Both the position numbers and the translations under genes were made by a program. From Taxillus chinensis (lineage: Eukaryota; Streptophyta; Magnoliopsida; Santalales; Loranthaceae): a DNA stretch of 64,000 nt. This document shows positions 43,612 to 55,148 of this stretch, piece after piece (the stretch's first letter is position 1; the number at the start of each line of letters is the position of its first letter). The stretch lies in assembly GCA_023512835.1 (NCBI GenBank), contig CM042092.1:26857543-26921542 (forward strand), written 5' to 3'. A model generated the notes under the pieces. That model saw only the letters and a program-made list of their open reading frames with translations. It ran no database searches and was not told the DNA's origin.

Positions 43612-43646
43612 TCCTCTCCCCCTTAAGACTTTTCGTCCTCGAAAAG
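43612..43646 (-). promoter_or_regulatory. B hairpin and polypurine tract
   Basis: On the minus strand CTTTTCGAGGACGAAAAG, then TCTTAAGGGGGAGAGGA, directly before the LTR start. Same layout as in C1, C2 and G1. Confidence 0.85.
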
Positions 43647-43922
43647 AAATGACATACGAGGAAAACAACCACAAACTACCCATTTGCCACCCGGCAAGCC
43701 ACCACACCCAAATGGGTCATACACCACACACAGCACAACAGCACATAACAGTACCACCATAATCCATAACCACAATAATGCATATAACACGAATACACAT
43801 CTCAAAACACATCACATAAGAACACATGTCTTTAAAAGATAGTACAAATACACCAAATCGTACACAACTAATACAAGAAAACAAAATACATCACACCCTT
43901 GGCCATCAGCCACCTCCCACGC

Positions 43923-44400
43923 TTAAGATTGTTCGTCCTCGAACAAGTCCAGGATCTTGCTCACGCATCACGGACTCACGTTCCCATGTCTCCTCCTCAA
44001 TGCCACGGTGCTGCCACAGCACGCGGACCAAAGGAATAAGACAACCACGCAAAAGCTTCTCTCGCCGATCGAGGATACGAATAGGGGCCTCAATGACGGA
44101 CATGTCATCCTCAATGTCCAACGTCCCCCAATCAATCACGTGAGTGGGGTCAGGGTGATACTTCCTCAAGCGGGACACGTGAAACACGTTGTGCACGCGA
44201 CTCGGCCCGCGGTGGTAACGCTAACCGGTAGGCCACAGGCCCTACACGATCCAGAATCGCAAAAGGACCAATAAACCGCGGAGATAGCTTGGAACCCCGC
44301 CCAAACCGTCGATGTCCACGTCGTGGAGAGACACGAAGGAACACATGATCACCAACAAAAACTCCAAAGGTCGCCGCCGCTGATCCGCATAAGATTTCGC
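43923..44400 (-). pseudogene. B integrase C terminus, chromodomain-like
   Basis: Minus strand: [27 protein letters not shown], then [37 protein letters not shown] and [19 protein letters not shown], ending at TAA 43925-43923 after Phe-Glu-Asp-Glu. One frame change near 44190. 43647-43922 is non-coding spacer. Confidence 0.82.
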
Positions 44401-45333
44401 CGACTCGAGTCGACAACAAACGCCGACGAATCAACTTGACCTTCTCGGTAGCCTCTTGAACCAACCGTGGCCCCAAGAGGGCTGCCTCTCCTACCTCGGT
44501 CCAACACAAGGGTGATCGACACGGCCGTCCGTACAACGCCTCAAAAGGAGCCATCCCAATGGATGCCTGATAGCTGTTGTTGTAGGCAAACTCCACCAAA
44601 GGAAGGTGAGTTGCCCACGAACCCCCGAAATCTAACACACGGGCCCGTAACATGTCCTCCATGGTCTGATTCGTCCGCTCGGTCCGACCGTCCGTCTCGG
44701 GGTGAAAGGCTGTACTCAAGTGAAGCTTGGTTCCCATAGCCTCCTGCAAACCGGCCCGAAACGGGAAGTGAACCGCGAATCCCGGTCGGGAGACAACCGA
44801 TGATGGTACGCCATGCGATCTCACAATCTCGTTCATGTCTAGTGACTCAAGGTCCCGATGGAGTCCCGTTCGCGAACAAGAAGAAAATGGGCCGACTTTG
44901 TGAGTCGATCCACAATCACCCAAATCATATCCTTCCTCCCAAGTGGTGGGTGGAAGACCAGTCCACAAAATCCATCGCTATGTGGTCCCACTTCCACTCT
45001 AGCTATGGGCAACGGTCTAACATGCCCGCCGGCCGCCGATGCTCGGCCTTCACCTGCCGACACGTGAGGCACCGCGAAACAAAGGCAGCCACATCGCGTT
45101 TCATCCCAGGCCACCAAAAATGTCTGCGAAGCGCATGGTACATCTTCGTACCCCCCCGGATGCACAAGAACCCTAGATTGGTGAAACTCCCTCATCACCT
45201 CATCCCTGAGGGAAGAAGCTACTACCAACCGCCCCTGAAATGACAACTCATGCTCCGGACCCTCTGTCCGGTCCCCAGATAGCTCCCCGGCCTCAATACG
45301 GGCACGGAGAACCTCACACTCAATGTCACCCAA
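44401..45333 (-). pseudogene. B integrase, broken
   Basis: Frame 45333-44839 reads EFHQSRVLVHPGGYEDV (zinc part), then [17 protein letters not shown]; frame 44968-44150 continues with [21 protein letters not shown] (Glu), [23 protein letters not shown] and [11 protein letters not shown]. The second Asp block is blurred (SRPGFAVHFP in place of SDRDxRFTS) by a frame change near 44780. Confidence 0.88.
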
Positions 45334-45880
45334 GCTGTTCCTCCCGGACGCGCTGGTACAACTCGAGCACTACCACCAAAGGACGCAGGGCTGTCTCACC
45401 ATCACGAACAACAAGTCGTGTTGCAACGTCGCCAACCGCTCCATCGGCTTCCACTCTCTCACGGCCACCTCGGCTTTCCCTTTTCTCGCTCAATGCATCG
45501 GCCACAACATTACCCTTGCCCGGGGTATAGGCAAGAGTAAAATCAAAGGTCTGCAAATACTCCACCCATCTCCTTTGCCTCAAATTCAAGTCCTTCGAGT
45601 AAAGATGTCCTGAAGGCTCTTGTGATCCGAGAACACCACAAACTTTTCCCCCAAGAGGTAGTGCTGCCAACTCTTCAGGGCGAAGATGACAGCGCCTAAC
45701 TCAAGGTCATGAGTAGGATAATTCTGCTCATGAGGCTTCAATGCCTTGACCCATAAGCTACCACACCGTGCCCCCGCATAAGCACACACCCCAAACCAAC
45801 CCCGGACGCATCACAAGACACCTCATACGGAATATCCTCCCTAGGCAACCTCAACACAGTGCAGTGGTCAAACGGGTTTT
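45334..45880 (-). pseudogene. B RNase H, broken
   Basis: Minus strand: [44 protein letters not shown] at 45789-45586, then [34 protein letters not shown] at 45590-45480. The N-terminal CDAS part near 45810 is read only in pieces. Confidence 0.87.
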
Positions 45881-46640
45881 GAGAGTCTCAAACGCCCGCG
45901 GCACTTGTCCGTCCACTCAAACTTCACGCCCTTCCGAGTCAACGCTGTCATAGGCGCCGCCAAACGGGAGAACCCCTCTACAAAACGACGATAGTACCCC
46001 GCCAAGCCAAGAAAACTACGGATCTCAAAAACGTTGGTTGGCCTTGCCCACGATGCCACGGCCTCAATCTTGGCCGGGTCCACCCTAACTCCCTCGCTGA
46101 CACCACATGGCCAAGAAAGTGAACCTCCTGGCAGCCCAAAACTCACACTTGCTAAACTTAGCAAACAGTGCTGGTCCCTCAAGGTTTGCAACATCGTTGC
46201 CAAGTGCTCCACGTGCTCCCTCTCGGTCTTGGAATACACCAAGATGTCGTCGATAAACACCACCACGAACGAGTCTAAGTATGGGGCAAAGACTTGGTTC
46301 ATCAAATGCATGAACACCGCTGGCGCATTAGTGAGCCCGAAAGGCATCACTACCCACTCATAATGCCCATACCGCACCGAAAAGCCGTCTTAGGGATGTC
46401 CTCCTCCCTAACCCCGAGCTGGTGATACCCCGACCGTAAATCTATCTTGGAAAACCACTGGGCCCCACTCAATTGGTCAAACAGGTCATCTATCCGAGGC
46501 AACGGGTACTTGTTCTTCACGATCACCGAATTCGCTTCCCGTAGTCGATGCGAGACGAAGCGTGCCATCACCCCTTCTTAGCAAAGAGCACCGGAGCACC
46601 CCAAGGTGAGGTACTTGGTCCGATATACCCCTGGCCCACC
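45881..46640 (-). pseudogene. B reverse transcriptase, broken
   Basis: Frames 46571-46350 and 46377-45868 read [61 protein letters not shown] and [12 protein letters not shown] (Asp codons 46246-46251). A frame change near 46150, then [14 protein letters not shown] and [30 protein letters not shown]. Upstream FAKKG and the following KLR region are broken near 46570. Confidence 0.9.
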
Positions 46641-47310
46641 AACTCCTCGATTTGCCTCCGAAGCTCCCTCGGCTCGGCTGGCCCCATACGATACGCTACT
46701 TGGGAAATCGGACTGTCCCCAAGCACCAACTCGATGGTGAACTCCACACTCCTTTTAGGTGGCAAACTCCTCAACCGCTCAGGGAAAAACATCCCGAAAT
46801 TGGTCCACAACAGCGGGCCACACCCTCTTTTCCACCTTACCCTCCTCGGCAAAGGTCAGGGCTGCCAACCTGTGGGTAATGGCACCCCACTGGTCCAACA
46901 CCGGCCCGGCCCGACTCGCCTCACAATCCCACTCCCCCTGCAGGGTGCAAGAGGTCCCTGCAGGTGTCACAAAGGACACACGCCGCCGATAACAATCTAT
47001 CTTGGCTTGGAAAGCCATAAGCCAATCCATACCCAAGATCGGGTCAAACGCCCTCAAAGGCATCACATGCAAGTCAAAACGCAGCCCCCACCTCTCCTAT
47101 GGTTAACACACGGCCACGACACACTCGTCGTACCTCTATCATGCCTCCCACCAGGAGACTCCACAACTAGGGGCCTCGCGGCCTCCACACAAGCTAACCC
47201 CAAACTATCTATCACGGGCTCAAGAACAAACGAACACGATGCACCCGTATCGAAAAGAACGAAGGCTAAGGTACGGGAGATCAAGAGGGTACCTCTAACC
47301 ACCGATGGTC
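46641..47310 (-). pseudogene. B protease and RT linker
   Basis: Frame 47302-47063 reads VRGTLLISRTLAFVLFDTGASCSFV (catalytic Asp codon 47251-47249) and GLACVEAARPLVVESPGG. After a frame change, 47072-46779 reads FDPILGMDWLMAFQAKIDCYRRRVSF and continues to the RT linker [21 protein letters not shown]. The long plus-strand frame over this region is its antisense. Confidence 0.88.
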
Positions 47311-47749
47311 TGCTCCACCCTCAGTTGGTGGGGGTGGTAGCTCGGCCTCCTCCCTGGTATGTCGCCTCCAGGCGCAAACACCCTTCCTTGGCCCGTGCCA
47401 CTAGTCGGCTCACTCACCGGACGCTTCCCGCTAAGGTTGCCTCCGGCCTCGGTCTGTGCTGCGCTCCTGGCCTCCCCCGAGGTCGGGTCCTACTGGATCC
47501 TGGCTTGGCTGGCCACCGACGAGCTGGTCTCTCGCTGGTGCACGAAACCGGCATCACTCCTTGTCTTTGGATGTCATGCCTCCCACTCCCCTTGTTGCCA
47601 CTCCAGGCAAACCCGGCTCGAATGGCCCTCTCGTCCACATCTATGGCATTTCCGGTCCCTCTTTGGACACTCCTTCCTCAAGTGGCCTTGCTCCCCACAA
47701 GCGAGAACAACCGGGGGAGACCCCCTGCTTGGACCGCCGGTGTCGCCAC
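47311..47749 (-). pseudogene. B gag C terminus with zinc knuckles (split by C2)
   Basis: Minus strand near 47710-47600: GHLRKEC of a first knuckle (its front Cys is out of frame by one base) and an intact second knuckle CHRCGREGHSSRVC. Then a variable Pro/Ser/Arg-rich link to protease. The upstream gag is at 57112-58074; GCCAC at 47745-47749 and 57112-57116 is the C2 duplication. Confidence 0.82.
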
Positions 47750-49710
47750 TGTAAGGACCCGTACCTTGAGTTAGTCACGATTAGTCACGGTTTGCCTTCC
47801 GAGTAGAGTTTTTCTAGATTTTGACCTAGTGAATGGGCTCAAATGAATTCACGTGCAAAAGGAAAGATGCTTAGAATGATGTCCTCTATCTACCACGAAG
47901 TTTCGGGCCAAACGGACGTGTATGTGAGGTGCACGTGATATGGGTCCAATTCACGTGCAAGTGTGGTTGTCTTCAAATGATGCAAGGAGGCTAGGGGTGA
48001 AGTTTGAGAGCATTTGGAGTCCATTTGGAGTTGCACGTGAATTGGGAATTCACGTGCAAATTGGCGTGCGGCCATATTTTTGCATGGTTCCCTTGGTTTT
48101 GACATTCTAATGATCTTTCTCCAAAGGACCATGTTGAAATTCTGAGTATTTTGGCCTATATGGGTGTGGAAAGGTGCTAACTTGTGTGATCAAAACTACG
48201 TCGTTTTGATCCTGGGTTTACTTAATCAAAACTACGTCGTTTTGATGTGGGTGATGTCTATATAATGAGGGCTTGAGTTTGAGTTTAGGGTTCTTGTGTC
48301 CCTTTCTTGCCTGCTTTGCGAGAGAGAGAGAGAGAGAGAGGGGGATCTCCCGGGCGATTGCCGTGGTGGTTCGCGTCGTTGGGAGCCGTCTAGCGTGGAG
48401 GTTAGGACAAAAGCCTGAGGTAGGGGTTCATGTTCTCCTAACTCTCCTCTCGTTTTAGGATGTTCACCTATATATATATATATGTAAATCCATATAGGTG
48501 TGATCTCCTATATGGATGTTGGCCTTCGGTGGCATGTTTTGTTGATTCCGATGTTAATTTGGCCTGAGGATTTTCCGGGTTTGTTTATGCCCACCATGTG
48601 TTTGATGAAATGTCTAAGAGGTCTGCACACTATGTGTTTGATAAAATGTCTGTGAGGCTGCATGCCATGTATTCAATATGATGCCTGTGAGACCTTGTAT
48701 ATGGGTGTTTGATGATATACCTGTGTGGACGGTGTGTCTTGTGTTTGATTTGTATTTGATTTTAAGCCTATGAGGCTGATGTGTGTGGCTTGTATCTGAC
48801 CATGTTGGTCCTTCCGAGATAAAGTGTAAATGATGTCTTGAGTTTACATGTTGAGATGTAATGTTATCTTTGTTCGTTGATCTGTTTGAGATTGAGTCGA
48901 GATATGGGCCAGGCACAATAGCTGGACCCCTTTGAGATTTGGCCAGGACGTGGTCCCGAGTCTCGTGTAGCACTCACGACGGTGGGCTAAGTCTACACCC
49001 ATTCCCGAGGGTAGATATGGCGCCCGAGGAGGTGGTTGACCATATCTCGACTCGGGTGGAAAATGTTGCATTGGTGTCCATGCAACATTCGCCTGAATGT
49101 GGTATGTCATGTCGCCGTGGTGGCGGGGTGTCCTCTGCCCTTCGGTGCGGGTTCGGGTAAAGAGTGTTTACTGGGTGATGTTTCGTTGCGTTAGCCTTAG
49201 GCACGACACGAGCACAAGCATACACATATCATGCATGTTGTACGACGGGACGGGTTCTGGGAGACCTGATCCCTTCGAGAGCCGTGGTTTGCTCACCCCT
49301 CCTATAAACCGTTCTTTTGCGGGGTTTAGCAGCGGTAGGTGAAGGCCGAGGAGCTAGGCCCCCGAGGCCGAAAGCTTTATATTATTTCCTTTGTTGTACT
49401 ACGGTTTTATGTGTTTGGATTTTGGTTTGGTTTTATTGATGGCTTCATAGGGGTTTTTCCCCGACTGGGTTGTAATGAACATTTAGTCTTTGAAATGAAA
49501 TAAAATGAGATGTTGTTATTCAATTTGTGTTTGTGTGCATGGTTTGGGAACAGGGAGCATGCCCCTTGGCATGTTAGCCTGATTGTGCGAGTTTGGGACA
49601 GACCCGTGCTAGAAGTCCTTTTAAGGTGCTTGCACCAACCCCTTGTCCCTTCGGGTGCGGGCATGGGCGATCCTACTCATTTCCAAGTGGAAGGAAATTG
49701 GGGCGTGACA
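47750..49710 (+). repeat. C2 5' LTR
   Basis: 1961 bp, TGTAAGGACCCG to GGGGCGTGACA. G-box array, two inverted repeats at about 48190-48245, TATA at 48259-48265 (TATATAA followed by T, where C1 has G), GA run about 48320-48340. No gene. Confidence 0.95.
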
Positions 49711-49713
49711 ATA

Positions 49714-49725
49714 TGGTATCAGAGC
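49714..49725 (+). promoter_or_regulatory. C2 primer-binding site (initiator Met tRNA)
   Basis: TGGTATCAGAGC three bases after the LTR, an exact match to the standard plant initiator-Met complement. Confidence 0.93.
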
Positions 49726-50156
49726 GATAGTTCATGGTCTAGTGGACCTAGGATAGTGGGGAGGCCTGGCCGCTTCGAGACTCTTGGGAGGCGGTATAGG
49801 ACACGCCCGATCAACGTGGTCCTATCTGGTTTTCTAGGGGTGTACTCGGGGGTAGTTAGACCAAGGAGTAGGGCACTTGCATTTGGGTTGAGGGTGCATA
49901 CATGCATTGGCATTAGAGCACTAGTTTAATTTCGCATGAGCATTGTGATTGGACATGCTATGTTCTTTGAAACTTGTTGTTGTGAAATTCGGTGATTTTC
50001 TCGTGAGACTTGTTCTTATGAATTGCTGCTTGTGTACTTGTGATTTTCTGTGTGTTTAAATGTAAAATGTTGCTTGAGTACCTCATGGCCCATGGGGATG
50101 AGGGTGTGTAGAGCTTGAGAGAAGCTGATCCTAGTTTGGTTTAAATTATGTAGACG

Positions 50157-51440
50157 ATGCCTCCTAGGAAAGTAACTCGAGCTACTCCTACCCGAAGATG
50201 AATCTTCCCCGTCTTGGAGAGGGAAGAGGACAGCGTGTAGAGGGCGATGATCCCTCGGAGCGGATCATGGCCCAAGTCCGGGCCCTAAGTGAGAACGTGC
50301 AAGGCATGCGTGAGGACCTCGGGGGGAGAGATCCTAAACGAGGTGCGTCAGGAGATGATGGCACGACAGGCGGTGCCACCCCCTCCACCCCGTGAGGCGG
50401 AACCTCCGTGTAGCGGGAAGTGCCGGTGAGGCGGGGAAGAGGGAGACGTGTTGACGCAGTTCCGAAAGGAACACCCACCAAGGTTCAAGGGAGGAGCTGA
50501 ACCTCTAGGAGCGAAGCACCGGCTGCGGCGGATCGAGCATGTGTTCTCCTTTCTTCGACCCCGGGAGGAAGACAAAGTGAGACTAGCGATCCAGCGATTG
50601 GAGGAGGAAGCCTTGGAATGGTGGCTTAGCATCTCGGAAGCCTGGGATATGGAGACCATGGCCTGGAATGAGTTCCTCCACTGTTCCATGAGGAGTTCTT
50701 TCCAGAGTCATTGCGGTGGCGAAGCGGGAGGAGTTCGGCGGAATTTGAAGCCGGGATCGCGCTCGATGGCGAGTATGAGCGAGATTTTCGGGGGCTGAGT
50801 CGGTTTGCTCCGAAGCAATATCAAGGGAGGACCTGAAGGCCCATAAGTTTACCATGGGTCTCAAACCCGCCTGAAGCAAAGGGTGGAGATGTCATGATCG
50901 AAGACCTATCTTGAAGTCGTGGACACCGCCAAGATTGTTGAGAGAGGATTAGAGGAGGGGAAGACAGGCTCACCGGGAGCGGATGGGGCAGAGCGCGCGC
51001 GACAAGCACGGTGATACCAAGAGGCGAAAGGTTGAGTCCGGGAGTGGGACTTTTCCCAAGGATGGGGGCCAAGCTTCAATGGCTCCGCCCAGATCCCGTT
51101 ACTTTGGAGGACAGGGAGTCTTGCCGGGAACTTCCCAAGCGGGTGTACCTGTTGTGGCATGTCGGGGCACGTCAAACGTGAGTGCCCCAAGCAGCACTTG
51201 ACGTGTCATAGGCGTGGGAAGGTGGGACACATCAGCAAGGTGTGTTTCAAGAAGGGAACACCGGGGAGGCGGAAGCTTAGCACAAGGGAGCAGGGTGGAA
51301 CCCAATTTCGGGCCCACCCCAAAGCCAAACACATTCGTGGCAGGCCAGTCGGGTTCCGGTCACACTAGGCCACGGGGGGAGAGGCAACCACAAGGAGGAT
51401 CGGAGGGGCGTCCCGGTGGCTAGCGAGGAGCAAAAGGGAA
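50157..51440 (+). pseudogene. C2 gag, broken
   Basis: The ATG at 50157 (MPPRKVTRATP) is followed by a stop, then capsid pieces KAKHRLRRIEHVFSFLRPREEDKVRLAIQRLEEEALEWWLSI (in pieces, 50448-50800), with frame changes near 50240, 50330, 50450 and 50800. The first knuckle (CXXCGMSGHVKREC type) is at about 51149-51190; the second is CHRRGKVGHISKVC with Arg for its second Cys, as in C1. Confidence 0.85.
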
Positions 51441-52100
51441 GGCAAGTGAGGCCAGGTGGTGGGGCAAGCCAAGGCGAGTGTTCGCGCTTACCTCAACACC
51501 ACTGAAATGGAGGATTTACCATCACCCTCCGAGGAAGGTGGAGCTGGACCTTCGGTGGTTCGAGGTACTATTCTAATATCTCGCACTGTTCTTGCCGCAT
51601 TGTTTGATACCGGAGCTTCGTGCTCCACGATTGCTAAGTCCTTGGTGGAGAGCCTTGGACTTGATTGTGTGGAGGCCGATAGACCTCCGGAGGGTCGAGT
51701 CCCCAATGGGAGGAGTGGAGTTGATCCACCAAATGTGTCGAGAGTGTGCGCTACGATAGGAGAGGTTGACCTCTCATTTGATTTGTACGTAATGCCCATG
51801 AGGACCTTTAGTTTGATTCCGGGGATGGATGGTTGATGGCCTTTCAGGCTAAGATTGGATGCTTATAGGCGACAGGTATCGTTTACTACACCCACAGGGT
51901 CTTCCCGTATCCTAGTGGGTGAATGGGATAGGGATCTTTGGGAGAGCTGGACCGACGAGGGAGCTATGGGGCAATATTACCCATAGGCTTGCCACCCTAA
52001 CCTTTGAGGAGGAAGGTAACTTGGAGAAAAGGGTGTGGCCAGATGTAGTCGAGAATTTCCGGGATGTCTTTCCTGGGGAGTTGTTGGAGTTGCCTCCACA
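51441..52100 (+). pseudogene. C2 protease domain, broken
   Basis: Frame 51456-51836 reads VVRGTILISRTVLAALFDTGASCSTIAKSLVESLGLDCVE (in pieces) with the catalytic Asp codon at 51606-51608, and FDLYVMPMRTFSLIPGMDG. The frame changes near 51750 and again at 51830 before the RT linker. Confidence 0.87.
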
Positions 52101-52870
52101 CAAGTGTCGAGTTCACGATTGAATCGTTGCCAGGGGTGGGACCCATCTCACTAGTAGCATACCGGATGGGACCTGTTGAGTTGCGGGAGCTTCGGCGGAT
52201 AAAGGAACCGGGAGATAAAGGTTTTATCCGTCCTAGTACCTCACCATGGGGTGCACCTGGTCTTGTTTGCTAAGAAGGTCGATGGTTCGTTGCGACTTTG
52301 CATTGATTATCGGAAGTTGAATCAAGTAACCTGGTAAAGAACAAGTACCCTTTGCCGCGGATTGATGACTTATTCGACCAGTGAGTGGAGCACGGTGGTT
52401 CTCAAAAATCGATCTGCGTTCGGGATATCACCAATTGAGGGTCGGGAGCGAGGACATCCCTAAGACGGCGTTCGGGTGCGGGTACGGACACTATGAGTGG
52501 TTAGTGATGCCTTTTGGGCTCACGAACGCACCTCTTGTGTTCATGCATCTAATGAATCGGGTATTTGCCCCATACCTGGATTCCTTCGTGGTGGTATTCA
52601 TTGACGACATCCTTGTGTACTCCAAAACCCAAGCCGAGCATGAGGAGCACTTGGCCGTGGTGCTACGGGCACTACGAGATCATCACTTGTATGCTAAATT
52701 TAGCAAGTGTGACTTCGGATGCGAGAGGTGCATTTTCTTGGGCATGTAGTATCTGCCGAAGGAGTTAGAGTGGACCCAACCAAGATTGAGTCCGTAGCAT
52801 CTTGGAAGAGGCCCACAAATGTTTTTGAGATCCGGAGTTTCTTGGGTCCGAGGGTATTACCGGCGTTTTG
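52101..52870 (+). pseudogene. C2 reverse transcriptase, broken
   Basis: [16 protein letters not shown] near 52275, frame change at 52330, [12 protein letters not shown] then TGA at 52381 (same break as C1). The frame 52381-52749 then reads [45 protein letters not shown] (Asp codons 52603-52608) and [16 protein letters not shown] without interruption, longer than in C1. [10 protein letters not shown] follows after another frame change. Confidence 0.9.
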
Positions 52871-53450
52871 TGGAAGGGTTTTCTCGGTTGGCGGCACCTA
52901 TGACTCTTACACGGAAGGGAGCCAAATTCGAGTGGACGGACAAGTGCCGGCGAGCATTCGAGGAGTTGAAGACTCGCTAACTACTGCACCGGTGTTGAGT
53001 CTACCGCAGGAGGGAGTGCCATTCGAGGTGTATTGTGATGCGTCTCGCGTTGGACCGGGGTGTGTTCCGATGCAAGAGCGCCAAGTCATAGCATATGGCT
53101 CGCGACAATTGAAGTCCCATGAGCAAAACTACCCAACACACGACCTGGAGTTAGCAACGAGTTATTTTTGCCCTGAAGTCTTGGCGACATTACCTGTTGG
53201 GAGAGAAATTTGTGGTATATACGACCACAAAAGCCTACGATATATCTTCACCCAGAGAGACCTAAATTTGCGCCAACGGAGGTGGGTCGAGTACCCGCAA
53301 ATGTTTGACTTCACGCTCTCCTACACGCCTGGAAAGGGAAATTTAGTAGCCGACGCGCTAAGTAGAAAGGGAAAAGGCGAGGTTTCCATGAGAGAATGGA
53401 AAATGATGGAGCAACGTGGCGGTGCTTCGGGTGCAACCTGCTTTCGGCGA
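52871..53450 (+). pseudogene. C2 RNase H, mostly open
   Basis: One frame, 52719-53453, spans [44 protein letters not shown] (in pieces) to [20 protein letters not shown], with a locally wrong stretch at 53160-53215 caused by compensating indels. Confidence 0.87.
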
Positions 53451-54400
53451 TGATGGAGCTATCCTGTGTCCTCTCACCGTGATACCAGAGTTGTATCGAG
53501 CGTGTCCGTGAGGGGACAGTTAGGCGACATGGATCGTGAGGTGATCCGGGCCCAGATAGAGGCCGGAGAGCCGTCGAGGAGGACTGGACGGAAGGAGTTG
53601 AGCATGAGCTGAAATTTCGAGGGCGTCTAATAGTACCACCTCCCTTGCGTGAGGATGTGCTTGAGGAATTTCATCATTCCCGTTTGGCTGTACATCCAGG
53701 AGGAACTAAGATGTATCATGCCGTTCGCGCACGATTCTGGTGGCCGGGCTGAAACGGAGTGTAGCGAGTTTGTTTCCAGGGTGCCTTACCTGTCGGCAAG
53801 TGAAGGCGAACACCAACGACCCGTGGTCAATTGCGGCCTTTACCTGTAGCCGAGTGGAAGTGGGAGCATATTACCATGGACTTCGTGACGGGACTTCCTA
53901 CAACTTCGGGAGAAAGGACATGATTTGGGTCATAGTGGACCGCTTAACTAAGTCAGCCCATTTCTTGGCAATTCGAGAGCGCGACTCTATCGGCACGTTA
54001 AGCCGGTTGTATGTTGATGAAATTGTCCGCTTGCACGGAGTACCCTTGTCTATTGTTTCCAGACGGGGGATGCGCGGTTTACATCCCGGTTTTGGGGAGG
54101 TCTGCAGGAAGCATTGGGAACCCGACTTAATTTGAGTACCGCATTCCATCCTCGAGACCGATGGTCAGTCCGAGAGGACCATTCAAACATTGGAAGACTT
54201 GTTGAGGGCTTGTGTACTCGATTTTGGAGGATCATGGGCTTCCCACCTTCCTCTCGGTGGAGTTTGCCTATAATAACGATTACCAGGTCTTCGATTGGGA
54301 TGGCCCCGTTTGAGGCATTGTATGGCCGACCGTGTCGGTCTCCATTATGTTGGGCAAGAAGTCGGAGAGGCAACTATGTTAGGACCCCAATTGGTCCAGG
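53451..54400 (+). pseudogene. C2 integrase, broken
   Basis: Zinc part EFHHSRLAVHPGGTKMYHAVR near 53668-53730, [13 protein letters not shown] near 53790, core TMDFVTGLP near 53876, [31 protein letters not shown] and, after frame changes at about 54060 and 54155, LNLSTAFHP. Second Asp and Glu blocks are both disturbed by single-base indels compared with C1. Confidence 0.86.
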
Positions 54401-54965
54401 AGGCTACGGCAAAGTTCACCGAGCCCGGCAACGCCTTCTTGACCCCCGAGCGCACGAAGTCTTATGCGGATCGCCGACGCCGACCGTTGGAGTTTTTGGT
54501 GGGAGACCACGTATTCCTTCGTGTTTCTCCACGGCGAGGGCATAAGAGATTTGGGACCGGGTCCAAGTTGTCCCCTCGGTACATTGGACCGTTCGAGATT
54601 TTGAGCGAGTTGGACCTGTTGCTTATAGGTTGGCATTACCACCTAGTTTGAGCGAGTTCATAATGTTTTCCATGTATCCCGGTTCTGGAAATATCATCCA
54701 GGATCCCACACACGTGCTAGATTGGGGTACCCTGGATCTTGGAGAGGATGTGTCCGTTGTCGAGGCCCCCATCCGTATTGTAGATAGGCGCGAGAAGCCA
54801 CTGCGAGGTAAGACTATTCCGTTGGTTCGGGTGTTGTGGCAACACCGAGGGCCGGAGGAAGAGACCTGGGAACGTGAGACCGAGATGCGTGCTCATTATC
54901 CTAATCTGTTCGAGGACGAACAACTCGAAGGAGGGGAGGAGGGCAAGCATCAAACTTCAACATAA
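54401..54965 (+). pseudogene. C2 integrase C terminus, chromodomain-like
   Basis: [37 protein letters not shown] (in pieces), then after frame changes a PDP-type stretch and the long clean end [59 protein letters not shown] (in pieces, 54690-54880), Phe-Glu-Asp-Glu and TAA at 54963-54965. 54966-55110 is non-coding. Confidence 0.82.
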
Positions 54966-55109
54966 TCGGGTACTTGCCCAACTAGTTATGACCATATGGA
55001 GTGTATAAATGTGTGAAATAATTTGTGATTTGTTGTGTATTAATTTATCTTGTGCTAGAGGGTGTTAGAGGCCTATGCTTTGGTTGTGATTGTTTTCTTT
55101 CATTCCACC

Positions 55110-55148
55110 TTTTCTTTTCGAGGACGAAAAGTCTTAAGGGGGAGAGGA
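55110..55148 (+). promoter_or_regulatory. C2 hairpin and polypurine tract
   Basis: CTTTTCGAGGACGAAAAG, then TCTTAAGGGGGAGAGGA ending directly before the LTR at 55149. Identical to C1 over this stretch. Confidence 0.87.

Noticed and set aside
46548..47774. 408-codon plus-strand open frame
   Set aside because: It is antisense to the protease, RT linker and gag end of chromovirus B, whose minus-strand frames carry clear catalytic motifs. High GC removes stops on the opposite strand. The translation has no recognisable domain.
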